NCBI GenBank assembly: GCA_946902985.2
Contig: OX336388.2
Span: 130,636,346-130,700,345, forward strand
Source of the DNA: Meconema thalassinum
Lineage: Eukaryota > Arthropoda > Insecta > Orthoptera > Tettigoniidae
Direction of reading: 5' to 3'
Length of the DNA stretch: 64,000 nt
Position numbers and translations under genes: made by a program. Below the pieces are notes generated by a model. That model did no database searches and had not been told where the DNA came from. It saw nothing but the letters and a program-made list of their open reading frames with translations. Shown one piece after another: positions 53,985 through 64,000 of the stretch. Positions within the stretch are counted from its first letter, which is position 1, and every line of letters begins with the position of its first letter.

Positions 53985-56700
53985 ATACGGTAATAAAAAT
54001 GATAACTATAATGTATATTATTCCCGTGTCAACTGGGACGGAAATGAGAATCGATGACTTTTCCCTCTCTAGTGGTGGGTTGATTATACGGCACATGGGC
54101 GCCCGCAGGGAGGGGCAAGGTGGGGCCGTGCCCCCCTCTTGGAATTCTGAAAATGTCATGCCAAACTCGACCGAATTCGATTGGTCATTGTCACCAGTTT
54201 ATTTCATAAATTGAAGTTTCTGATAATCAACCGACAAATGTTACAATAGAAAACTTCTTTAATACAGTAATGCTGACGTAATATGTATTTATATTAAAAT
54301 ATATAGTTCTAATGATGTCATGCACTAGACCGCCAATGGAATCATTGCTCCATTTTTCAATATGGTGTTGCCTAGTTTAAATACCGTATGTTTATCCAAC
54401 GCTATTTAAAGTGATTAGGCTGGCTACTATTTTCGCCTCCACACTTTGGCAGTGACGATATGAAAGCACGTTCTGGAGATATTTTTGTACATTGCAACAC
54501 CGATAGCGGATTTCAGCCCCTAAAGCGAGGTTTTATTTGCTGACTAGTAAAACACTGCTTATGGTCGTGCTTACAATGTTGGGTCCTCTACTGTATTCAG
54601 GCCCGTAATTACGGGGGAACAAACATGGCAGCTGCCCAGAGTGGCAGGTTTTAGGGGTGAAAAAAATTCTGGAAAACTGCACTAAACCACCTGGACATTA
54701 AACGTCAAGTTATTAGAGTTTAATCCCCCCTCCACACACACTCAACACACACACACATACGAGGGAATTATTCATTGTCGCACATTTGCAATGCTGATTA
54801 TTTAAGGACATACAAAATAAGGATCATGTTAGTCATCTTGGTGTTCTTGCTTTTGAATCTGACTTGAAAGTGAAATTGGACTAATGAAATACGAATCTTG
54901 TTTGCAAATGACAAGGCAAGAAGGAAGCCTCTTGTTATTTAAATACCGGTAATTGGTGTTTTTGCTATTGGTTGTGTATGATATCTTTTAAAATTTTAAT
55001 GTAAATTGTATTACGTTGTTTTTTTTTCTATTTGTAATTTTAGTAAACACATTTATAGTGTTTGCCACTCATAGTTCAATACACGGTCAGTGAAGAAACA
55101 GTCCCATATGTTAAGGAAACTTTAATAAATCTACATATTTTAAGTCAGGGGTAGCTAGGATATTTTATTTTTATTTTATCTTCCCCAGGGCCTTCAGGAG
55201 CCTTAATACGGGCCTAACTGGGTTGTACCTTCGTCTAATTTTGCGCCGTTCTGCCTTACTGCGATCGATATTCGTGCTGCAAAATGCCGTATATTTTTAT
55301 TCAAGGTGTGCCATAGTACTGTGATCCATTTATTGAGAACAGAGCAATATTGCTGAAAATGAACAGCAGTTGTAGATTCTTAACCTGTAGTGTTAAATAT
55401 TCTACGATCGAAGCAATTTATAGGTAATAGTTAAATTGTTCTGCGGTGTTCTTGTGCCGTTATCAAAGCGACTGAGATTCGCACTCTCAATCGAATGTAG
55501 ACAGCAGATCAGTTGAGACAAAATGGTGATTCAGTACTGATAGTCTTCGTAATGTTGTAGGCTATATAATTCCAATGGAATCTTTTTGCAAGGCAATTTT
55601 CGATGCGCAACATATAGCCTACTTATATGAGCGGAGAAGCCTATTTAATCCTAATTTAATTGGCCGACTGAAAGTTACAATTCAATGTAGATCAATTAGG
55701 TGATAAAGCCAAAGTTCAAGGGGGGGGGAATTGATAATGATGTGCTTCTGAAAGAAGAAAATTACAGAACAGACATTGGCAGGCTCTTAACTCCAAGAAT
55801 ATTTATACGAATGTATAATAGTTAGGCTAAATGATCCTGCGATGTTTGTGTCGTTGTCAAAGCGACTAAGTAAGAAGTGCATGATTTAGTGAGATTTATA
55901 TATTTTACTTAACGGTCAGCAATAATCAAACGTAATATTTTCTTTCTAAAACGAAAATTTGCTTAAACGATGGGTGTCACAAGTACGAGTAACGTACAAT
56001 ACTAATTTATCACTTCGCACAAAATTCATTATGCTAAGAAGAGCAATGCGAAGTATTCCCGATATCTTGTGACGAAGAGGAAAAACGTGATGGATCCGCT
56101 GTAACAGCCAGTACAATCTAGATGTTTGAAAACAGTGCTATTTGAATTATTAGACAGATTCATATGATGGGATATTTCCACAGATTAATTTTAAGTCAGT
56201 ACGGTAATTTGAAAATATCTGAAAATATGTCATCCAGTTATTTAGAAAATAGGCGAACTGGATTTACATGAGCATTTTAAAGAACTGCTTGATGTTTATA
56301 TTACGGTATTGTCGATTCAAGGTGATTCCACATTTTTTAACCTGTTTTTAAGATCTCAACATTATGACAATGAATCACATAATGTCGAAACGCGTACTTT
56401 CATGGACAAGAACTGTGAACTAAAAACAAAACATTCCTCCCAATCTTGCCATAAAGTAGCCAAGGGATTGAGAGCAGTCAAATAATGAATTTCACGAAGC
56501 AAGTAAGAAATAAAAAGGAAATGGGGGGGGGGGGGGGGTGTAATGAAATGAAAATTATAATTTGCCCCCTCCCCCCCTCAAGAAAAATCCTGCGGGCGCC
56601 CATGATACGGCAGGATGCCGTTCCTGTCGCCAACCTCATGAGAGGAGTTAATGCGATATGAATTACTTTTTACTCTACCCTCTCTCTCCTCTGCCTTTCG
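53985..56700 (+). repeat. Dispersed repeat R4, second copy, split by a hAT-like element
   Basis: TATTATTCCCGTGTCAACTG to GATTATACGGCA before the insertion, then GGATGCCGTTCCTGTCGCCA and ACCTCATGAGAGGAGTTAAT after it. The parts match the copy at 53595-53750, so the two halves were once continuous. Confidence 0.6.
54094..56604. mobile_element. hAT-like non-autonomous element
   Basis: Perfect 16-bp inverted ends (CATGGGCGCCCGCAGG and its complement) are flanked by ATACGGCA at 54086-54093 and 56605-56612, an 8-bp target duplication. Eight-base duplications and ends starting with CA are hallmarks of hAT elements. The 2.5 kb between the ends contain no transposase that I can recognise, so it is either decayed or was mobilised in trans. 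Notable runs: (CA)n near 54745 and a G tract at ~56524-56538. Confidence 0.85.
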
Positions 56701-57052
56701 CTTTCTCATTTTTTTCTTCAATTTTTGAAGACCCCTCTACCTCCTCTTCCTCCTCCTCCTCCCCCCCCCCCCTCTCCCCCCTGGGGGAAGTTGGTAGCTA
56801 CGTATACTGGTAGATTCTCCATCGGATAGTTGGGTGAATGTCTCGAATGAAGCCTACTGATGTGTGGATGAGCAATGTCTTCATGTCATTGGTGTTATTT
56901 TAGAATTTTCATGTAGCCTACTCTCACGGTAAATAGTTGCATCTTCGAGGTGAGTTGGAGGAATATGACTTGGTACTGGGAGCCAATGAATTGGAGTAGG
57001 CAAGAATTTTCCCGAGATCAGACAGTGTTATTAAGTGTTATTATCTCGACAT
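56700..57052. other. Low-complexity and unassigned sequence
   Basis: A CT-rich stretch (CCTCCTCCTCC then C12) lies at ~56735-56780. The remainder is not recognised. Confidence 0.35.
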
Positions 57053-57420
57053 GAGAGATCGTGACGCAGTGGTTAGTATTGTTGGCTGTCACCCCTGAGG
57101 GCCGGGTTCCATTCCCGAATCTGTCAAGAAATTTAATTCTCGTCTGAAGCAAAACATACAAGAGGTGCTTTCAGTTCCCAACTCAATCATCCTGGAAGTG
57201 GTTTTCCTTAGTTTCTCACTTCTACTTCAGGCAAATGCCGGAATGGTACCTAAATTAAGGGCATGGCCGCTTCCTTCAATGATTCTTGTCTCAATTACAA
57301 GTAAACACACTAACACAGCCAATCAGCCATCACAATAACACAAGTCATCAGACTAATTCCACACACGTCCTAGTACACGGGGATACATGGACACGATGTC
57401 GCAAAGTCCCTAAATGATTA
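57053..57420 (+). mobile_element. tRNA-headed SINE, family S3
   Basis: Head: GTGACGCAGTGGTTAGTATT (A box) and GGGTTCCATTCCCG (B box). Body: GGAAGTGGTTTTCCTTAGTT, CAGGCAAATGCCGGAATGGT, ACCTAAATTAAGGGCATGGC. Tail: ACACAGCCAATCAGCCATCA and TACACGGGGATACATGG. Fragments of the same family lie at 51920-52040, 53095-53260, 53750-53935 and 34765-34880. Confidence 0.72.
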
Positions 57421-57580
57421 GACGACAACAATCTCTTTATCCAAACTAGGGAACAGTATTCAGTGACAGATTAGACGAAGTCAACAGCTGAACAGCAGAG
57501 AGTATTGGTGTTGGACCCTAAGTGGAACCACAAAGTTTCCACAAAATGATGTTCTGCGTTTTTGCGGTTGTCAGTAGTAT
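57421..57580. other. Flank of the GypD 3' LTR
   Basis: No feature recognised. It ends in TCAGTAGTAT immediately before the LTR; the matching flank of GypD is outside the window, so the duplication cannot be read. Confidence 0.3.
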
Positions 57581-60500
57581 TGTGCCCGTTTAGACCGGAG
57601 TCCGCACGACCACATATGCATTTTACCAATAATCAGTCAGCACGAGAGTCAAAATATCCCGGAGCGCAAGATGGGTTAAAGATAATCGCAAAAACGACAT
57701 CAAATAAAAAAAATGCTTTACTGATTTTTGGCTCAATGCAACAATAAGGATAGAAGGAGATTCAACTGGGAGTAACACATCAAGTAAAATTATCTCATTT
57801 TATTTTGAATTTAAAATTGACTGCAAAAATGCTCAAAGCAGCATCACTCACGTGTGGCGACCCACACTCCTATTTACACAATGTACAGAATTTTTCCAAA
57901 CACATTTGACAATTATTTTTTTGGAAACACAAGTCTGATTGTTAGTCCTGTAGACTGTGTTCCAAAATTATTTATAATTAATGATTAAATCCAGTTCAAA
58001 TTTAATTGTCTCTACTGGAAATATCGTAGTTCACTGTTTGAATTTTCACATAATATTAACACTCGTAGAATAAATGTTCATAGAATTTTAACTTTCACTT
58101 ATTTTTCCAGTTTCAAAAATATATATTGTCGAAAAATATTATTATCATTGAATCAACACAAATTATTTACACATATTAATAACATCATCTGAAAAGTATT
58201 TGACCTTGAGCATAGCATCGAAGAACTGTGCGAAGCACAACAAAAATTAATTGTTCTTCTGACATTAAACGTTTCGAGAGGTGACTCGATTATGAACTTC
58301 AAGTTCCTAACAAAATATATGATTTCTGAATCATCAACTTGATCAATAAATTGTTGAACCATTCAACTATTCAATTTTCCACTTGGAATCATTATTATAA
58401 AACATATTTATATTCATGGCCATTTTTAGCAACTTTCACAACTTTCAATTCTTCGACAGAATGCGGAAATAAGAATTGTAGTTTCATAATGAATTCATTT
58501 AGTTCATGGCACTAGGATTGAAAACATCCTTCAAATTATTCGTGGTTATAGAATTATTTTTAATTGGCAGTGGCCCATTCTATTATTTGTGTAAGAACAC
58601 AATATTACAACAACAACGGCAAAGGTCTTCCTCTGAAGAAGAATAAACTACTATCATGACAAATCCGGGTTCTAGCAAAATCAAAGTCTAAATGGAATTC
58701 GTAAACAAGGTTGAAATAAGAACTGATGGTTTCTAAGAAATAACCTTCGGGTCATTCATACGACGAAATGTGTAGTTCCAATTCTCCTATAAACCTGAGC
58801 CATCGAACCTGCTATTTGATTGATGCTCGAAAAAACCTCCTCATTCCTGCGACTTAAACATGCGCACCTGGGAATGGCATTTCAACTACTCCACAACACA
58901 CATAAATTTTCTTCCCAAAATTTATACAATAATTCAAGCCTCTGCTTGTTATCAACACTGGAAGATTAATAAACTTACAAGTTTATTTTATTTTACCATT
59001 CAGTTCAACCCGTGAAGTTACCATACTTATGAAAATCTTTATTTCACTTTCGAGTGTATTTACGTCATGATTTTATATAAATACAAAAATATCCTATTTG
59101 ATACAATTATCAATTGCTTCCCGTTTCATGCCTCTCCGTGTTATCTGAAAAATATACTTTGCTCATTGCAAATATTAGCTGTTCAACCAGAACTGAAATG
59201 TTGGTTGAATGCGGGCTTGCGCTAACCACTCTCCTTCGGAAAATCTCCTGTTCCAAACTAGAAATGATTAAACTACTTCAAAGGCTCTCTCTCAATACAT
59301 ATGATTATTAGAAAATATAAGATCCAAAAATTATTTAGAAAAATTATGAAAATTATTATTATTATTACTGGATTATTATTATTATTATTATTAGTTATAT
59401 TATTTTAAATATATTTAATTATGTGAGAATCCACATGTTCGAATCTTCGAATATGGAAAAAATATCCATTCCTCAACAAAAATAATTTAACTCAACCATT
59501 ACATCGACGGTTTTCCGTGATATCCCTAAAATATGAAATATTCAAATAAATGCTCGAAATGCTCGGTCATCGATCCTAAACTGTTCTGAGTGCTGAAAAT
59601 ACTCAGAATAACTCTAACAAGTCTTGCGTAAATCATTGCAAGATTTAAATACGAAGAAAAATAAATGTGTTGGTCATCTGCCGAAAAATAGTTTGTTCCA
59701 ATTAGCTAGGCATAATATAATTCAAATGTGGCTTACATTTCTTGATGGTCTTGAAGCGTAGTGAACCTGGTCTGTACCAGATTTATCCATAGACATGCCC
59801 TATCGGACAAGCATGTATAATCCTTGTATCGGCCGCCATTATATACCCACAATCCTTCTAACAAGACATAGTGGTAGTATCTATTGACGTTTGAAGTAAC
59901 TGTTGATCCATTTTAATATGGGCTTCTATTAACTCCATAACAGTTTGCTTAAATGGGGTCAGATCTAAGTGATCTATTCTCAGATATGTCAGTTGTAACA
60001 TAACTCACGGTAATCTTTTCAATACAAGAAAACACTGACAGTCTAACCAATCAACGGCTGTTCTGAAGATCGTTCCCTGGGCATGGCTTCACGCCATCTA
60101 CCATGCGCGGAGCAACATGTAGTTTCCCTGCATTGGCTAATGAACAACACCGTGATAGACTGGCCTTCAATATACTGAAAGATCGGAGTGGTTATCAAGT
60201 TACAAATATGAAACTGACTGAATTGGACTAAAATATCCAAGTATTAGATTATTACTGGACTGTGACAAAGTATTATTCTAGACAAAGTCTAGCATATGTC
60301 CATGTAGAAATAAATTTTTTTCTACCAGTGTCTGTAGAAAATAATCAATCACCTAGTGATTCTCCTCGCCGGAAACTTACTAAGTTCCACCTCGTAGCGC
60401 AGCACTTTTGTGACTATCACAACTTTGAAAATAACTTCTGCGTAGATCCGGCAACCATGTGCCTTGGCTCAGCGTAGTAGCACCTTGCTAGGCAAGTGCT

Positions 60501-60903
60501 TGTGTCGAAGTGAGATAACCATGCCTGCGCCAGCCGGCTTTTATTCAAAACTGCCAGGGTTACGCGTCATCACGCTGAAATCTGGAAATCCTCATATCTC
60601 TGGTATCCCTGGTCTGATTTACTGGATACTAATTGCATTCTCTTTCATTTGGCCGTGCCAGTAATCTGATCCAAGTCTCAAGTCTCTACTCCATGGTTAA
60701 CTATTTAATCAATAAATAGCCTCGACCTCTGCTATTACTCGCTACGTCACTTGACATGCTGTTAGCGGTATATTCTTTCCAATTGCTTCGAGAAGCAATG
60801 GAGCGCGATATTCAAATATCTCAACTTTCAAAAGCGGCTGTAGCCTTTCCCTTGATATCTAGGTGTCTGAATCTTGGAATACCCATTCCTAGAGTTGGGC
60901 ACA
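57581..60903 (-). repeat. GypD 3' LTR
   Basis: TGTGCCC...GGGCACA, 3323 bp, with edges matching the solo LTR at 11666-17933. A purine-rich stretch (GGTGTGGGGTGGA on the minus strand) sits just inside the element before the LTR, as expected for a polypurine tract. (TTA)n runs lie at ~59353-59395. No gene is recognised inside. Confidence 0.8.
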
Positions 60904-61080
60904 TCCACCCCACACCTAGCAAAAAATAAAAATTGATTTTTTTTTATTTTTCCTATCTACACATTAAATCATCTGGTTCTTGAATAGTAAATCTTCAAAT
61001 TCGATGCATTATAAGTTCCCACGATGTTACCAGTTCGTGTATTAGCGACTTCATAGCTTCCATTGTTGTTTACTTCCACA
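60904..61080 (-). pseudogene. pol: GypD Pol C-terminal remnant after deletion
   Basis: In a frame shifted from protease the minus strand reads NNNGSYEVANTRTGNIVG, then ASNLKIYYSRTR and stop. It corresponds to the Pol end of GypA (YRIRHLETGNEV, AANLKVYYS). It follows directly on the first residues of RT, so about 2.6 kb of pol are gone between the two. Confidence 0.75.
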
Positions 61081-61757
61081 ATATTCAAAATCTTCAATTT
61101 CACCAGGTTTAATATCAAAAATATCGCGATACTCTTCCAAAATTTTCCCTAGCTCTGGGGACTCCTTCTCAGTGTAGACTTCTCTTCCTTCAGCTTCATG
61201 AAAAATCAGAGACCATTGAGCATCTCCCTCGATGTCTTCCTCTTCTTTTCCCTCGAAGTTAATCTCTTCGGTATTCTTGAATCTGATCGTCTCTGTCTTC
61301 ATGTCTATCACTGCTTGATATTTCTGAATGAAATCTGCTCCCAATATCATGTCAAAAGCCATGTCCTTCATTACTACAAACACATGTCGGAAATCATGTC
61401 CTCCAATCGTAATACATAAGTATAATTGTGTTTTACACAGAGATATTTTATTGGGTATTATTCCTTGGATCTTAATTCCTGATACTGGAATCTCCTCTAA
61501 ATTCTCTTTGAGCTTCCACAGAATATAAAGCTTCTCACTCACCAGACAAAGCATAGCCCCAGTATCAATCAAAGTATCGACAGGCATACCGAATACTTCG
61601 CATGATATGATTGGCATTCTAATTCTTGTACCCATTTCTTTCCGTTCGTCATTCTGTTGAATTAAGTCATCATCCTCTGCTTGCCATTTAATAATTCTGG
61701 AAGTGAAAGTGTTCAAAATTCGATCTTCTACTGTGAATTCGAAGTTGTTTTTTTTTT
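61051..61757 (-). pseudogene. pol: GypD protease and first residues of RT
   Basis: From the adenine run the frame reads NNFEFTVEDRILN, RIRMPIISCEVFGMPV, TLIDTGAMLCLVSEK with catalytic DTG, SGIKIQGIIPNK and MILGADFIQKYQAVIDM, then the linker and EYRDIFDIKPGEIEDFEYC, which is the start of RT. It then hits the deletion junction and stops at 61051. The protease domain itself looks complete and could be functional. It may still cleave Gag. Confidence 0.8.
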
Positions 61758-62640
61758 TCAATTCCATTCCCCCGGGATTGTTGTGTTCCCGATGGACCTG
61801 GTTCATTGGGCCTCTGCTCCAAAAACTGCAAGTTATCTTGGTGTCTTGCTTCCAAGTTCTTCCTCGTCTCCTTGTTGAACTCTTCATTGGACTGACGAGT
61901 ATCCAAATTCCCTCTGTTATTGTAGTTGTTTCTACCGTAGTACCTTCTTTCCTGGTACCTTCCTTGATTATCCCTAGGCCTTCTCCATCGAGTATTATAT
62001 CGATTTCCACCATCCGGTCTTGCATAAGGCTTATAACTGTATCTGTTACTGTACTGATTCCATCCTCTTTTATTAGGCTCTTCCCTCGGCGTTTTCTCTT
62101 CTCGCCCCTCTCGAATCTCTCGAGGTGTTTGAGAATAACTATCAGCCATAACAGCGTACACAGCGTTGTTATTCTTTCCTCCCTTCTGATGGAAGAATTG
62201 AGCGTTCGTATGATCAAGCTTCTGTAATACCTCGTCAAATTGCTCCATGTTATAGATGTCAGCAGCGATCAAAGTCCTTTGGACGTCTGCTGGAAACTGA
62301 CGTATTAATGCAGTAATTAATTCGTTATCTGGCATCGGCGGATCTGAATGTTGAAGTTTAGAAAGCTGTCCAGAAAAGTACGTAGAGTATCGAGTAGGTT
62401 GTGACGTCGAGAATCTCTTAGAATATAATTCTGCTCTGACTTGCTGTTGGGTTTCCGGGGACCAAAACTTTTTCAATAACCCACGAGAAAACTCCTCAAA
62501 ATTGGTTAGAGTGGATCTAAAAGCTCTAAACCAAAGAAGTGGAGGACCTTCTAAAAACTTCCCTATCACTCGGATCTGTCTTTCTTTAGGGATCTTGGAA
62601 TCTTTCAGGTAATCCCCTGCTTTCTCAAAAATTCCACGGG
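61688..62640 (-). pseudogene. gag: GypD Gag, capsid core and basic tail
   Basis: AGDYLKDSKIPKERQIRVIG, then PPLLWFRAFRSTLTNFEEF, SPETQQQVRAELYSKRFST, LIRQFPADVQRTLIAAD and a basic tail with YNTRWRRPRDNQGRYQERR and NYNNRGN. This matches the Gag core of GypA and GypB. It is in a different frame from the coiled-coil half; a change in the T run near 62636-62640 (GAATTTTTGAG) would explain that. There is no zinc knuckle. Confidence 0.8.
61748..61758 (-). promoter_or_regulatory. GypD gag-pol adenine run (A11)
   Basis: ATTG followed by eleven adenines and CAAC. Gag reads I-E-K-K-K-Q-L-R. Unlike GypA and GypB, the protease frame is +1 (equivalently -2) from gag here. A run one base longer would make it -1, so the run may have changed length. 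Confidence 0.5.
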
Positions 62641-63906
62641 TGTCACAGAATCTCGCCCTGAAAATTTAGAAGGCTTATCCTCTACATTCTTGAATACAGT
62701 TATGGGGTTGGATTGAAATACTGTCCTGACCTCCTCCTGTCTTTGACTATCCGTTTCTCTAGCTGCTCCTAGATTTATCTGTATCTGTTCCTTTCCCCTT
62801 ACACTCGGCATTTTCAACAGATGGTCAGACTGTTTCTCGTCCTTGATTTGGGTTTTCATAGCCTCAAGTTCCTTCTGGTTTTCTTCTGCCATTTTCTTAA
62901 TTGCTTCAGTTTCTTTACAATTCTCCTTGACATCAGTGGATATCTGGTTCATAACAGCCTCATGACATTTCAATGACCCTGTCATATCTGATATGTCCTT
63001 CTGAGTTGCTTGGATATCTTTGGAAATTACTTGAATATGGGATGACAAAGATTCCCTAATCTCCTTGATTCCCTCTTGGTTCTCCAGCTTGAGTGTGTCT
63101 TTAATTTCATTGACAACTGTGGTTTTAATTTCAGTTTGCAACTCATTAATCACACCTTCTCTTATTTCTCCCATTACAAGTTCTTTGAATTGTTCTGTCA
63201 ACCGTTGAACAACTAGAATTCCCATCTCATTACTCTCTTTCTTCACTCTGACTTCTAGGTTGATCATGTCTTCACCAACTTTCCTAAGACCATGTTCTAT
63301 CCTATCAGCTAAGCTTTGGGATCTAAGATCGGCATCGCGAAATTTATCGTCCATTAAACTTGCGTTAGTAGCTAATGAAGTTTCGAGCTCATGTGTTTTT
63401 TCGCATATTTTAGAAATTTTACTCTCAAGTGACATTTTCAAAATTTCAGAATTCTCTTTAAATTTACTTTCCATAGAATTAAATTTACTATTTAAATTTT
63501 CTTTCAAGTTGTCTTTTAACCTGCTCTCTAACAAATCAGAATTTTCCTTGAGTTTATCCTCTAAACTTTCCTTCAAGTTATCTTTTAAAGAATCAGAACT
63601 TTCTTTAAGTTTATCATTTAAACTTTCTTTAAGTTTATTTTCTAAAGACTCAGAATTTTCTTTAAGTTTATTTTCTAAAGAATCAGAATTTTCTTTAAGT
63701 TTATTTTCTAAAGAATCAGAATTTTCTTTAAGTTTATCATTCAAATTTTCTTTAAGTTTATTTTCTAAAGAATCAGAATTTTCTTTAAGTTTCCTTTCCA
63801 AAGCCTCAGTATTTTCTTTCATAATGGCTGCGACACGCAGTCCAGCTTCTTTGGAACTCTCTTCCAAACTCCTCATCATTCTCATCATTTCTTCCATAAT
63901 TTTCAA
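62605..63906 (-). pseudogene. gag: GypD Gag, N-terminal coiled coil with 11/8-residue repeats
   Basis: MKIMEEMMRMMRSLEESSKE starts a 433-codon frame. Residues ~35-130 are near-perfect tandem repeats of LKENSDSLENK (11 residues) alternating with LKENLNDK-type units of 8 residues. A further coiled coil follows to about residue 380, then SKFSGRDSVTPVEFLRK, the start of the capsid core, where the frame is lost. A repeat based on 11 residues suits a long straight helix bundle. The matching DNA repeats lie at ~63475-63805. Confidence 0.8.
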
Positions 63907-64000
63907 TTATTATTCAAAGCTTAGGGGTATACAATATTGGCAAACACAAGCTTATAACTAGAACAAGAAATATGAACAGCTAATTGGAACACTCTAATAA
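63907..64000 (-). other. GypD leader (partial)
   Basis: Sequence upstream of GypD gag. No LTR edge or primer-binding site is visible before the window ends. Confidence 0.4.

Larger units (their letters stand above)
57581..64000 (-). mobile_element. GypD, internally deleted gypsy element (runs off the window)
   Basis: 3' LTR (57581-60903), a remnant of the Pol end, protease, gag and the start of the leader lie on the minus strand. RT, RNase H and integrase are missing. The element belongs to the same lineage as GypA and GypB by gag architecture and gag-pol junction. The 5' LTR is beyond position 64000. Confidence 0.85.

Noticed and set aside
56524..56538. G-quadruplex regulatory element
   Set aside because: A plain G run inside a hAT-like element; no further evidence for a function.
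63260..63961. 233-codon Ser/Leu-rich plus-strand frame
   Set aside because: Mirror image of the repetitive GypD Gag coiled coil on the minus strand.

Overview
This window is eukaryotic repeat-rich DNA, almost certainly from an arthropod and probably an insect. The evidence is an irritans-type mariner, insect-type Ty3/gypsy elements, two non-LTR retrotransposon clades, tRNA-headed SINEs and a hAT-like element. The SINE types made me think of a polyneopteran insect (cricket or stick-insect like), but that is recall, not proof. There are no rRNA genes, tRNA genes or prokaryotic features. The only sequence that looks like a host gene is one 120-bp, phase-1/1, cysteine-rich exon on the minus strand (19104-19223).

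Layout. (1) 1-~10600: GypA, a Ty3/gypsy element on the minus strand, with pol (76-3630), gag (3726-6134), a leader and a probable long 5' LTR. Its 3' LTR lies left of the window. (2) 11666-17933: a solo LTR of the GypD family with a GTAG target duplication and about 2.9 kb of extra sequence inside it. (3) 18048-18980: a 5'-truncated LINE reverse transcriptase, then the host exon. (4) 19440-28745: a three-level nest. An RNase H-bearing LINE (minus strand) is split by a mariner (21406-27088, TA target). The mariner is split by GypC (22088-26883, plus strand, short LTRs, AATCT duplication). (5) 28766-31336: a SINE, tandem-like unknown modules, a LINE 3' end and unassigned sequence. (6) 31337-35988: a DNA element with about 210-240 bp inverted repeats packed with TTCATGAA palindromes. 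It holds a SINE with a 16-bp target duplication, a 46-bp minisatellite of about 38 units, and a possible two-exon gene. (7) 35992-50814: GypB, a gypsy element on the minus strand with very large (3.8 kb) LTRs that differ by under about 1%. Its gag and pol carry frameshifts and stops. (8) 50815-57580: SINE copies, a hAT-like terminus, and a 2.5-kb hAT-like element (54094-56604) with 16-bp perfect inverted ends and an 8-bp duplication inside another repeat. (9) 57581-64000: GypD, a gypsy element on the minus strand running off the window. It keeps a 3.3-kb LTR, gag and protease, but reverse transcriptase, RNase H and integrase are deleted.

GypA, GypB and GypD form one lineage. Their Gag has a long N-terminal coiled coil, a capsid-like core and an Arg/Gly/Asn-rich tail without a zinc knuckle. 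In all three, gag meets pol at a run of 9-11 adenines. GypA has open gag and pol frames but has lost the first integrase catalytic Asp. GypB has that Asp but has a broken reading frame. GypD has no enzymes beyond protease. No copy here looks able to move on its own. The freshness of the GypB LTRs suggests recent movement, possibly with enzymes supplied in trans; that last step is inference.
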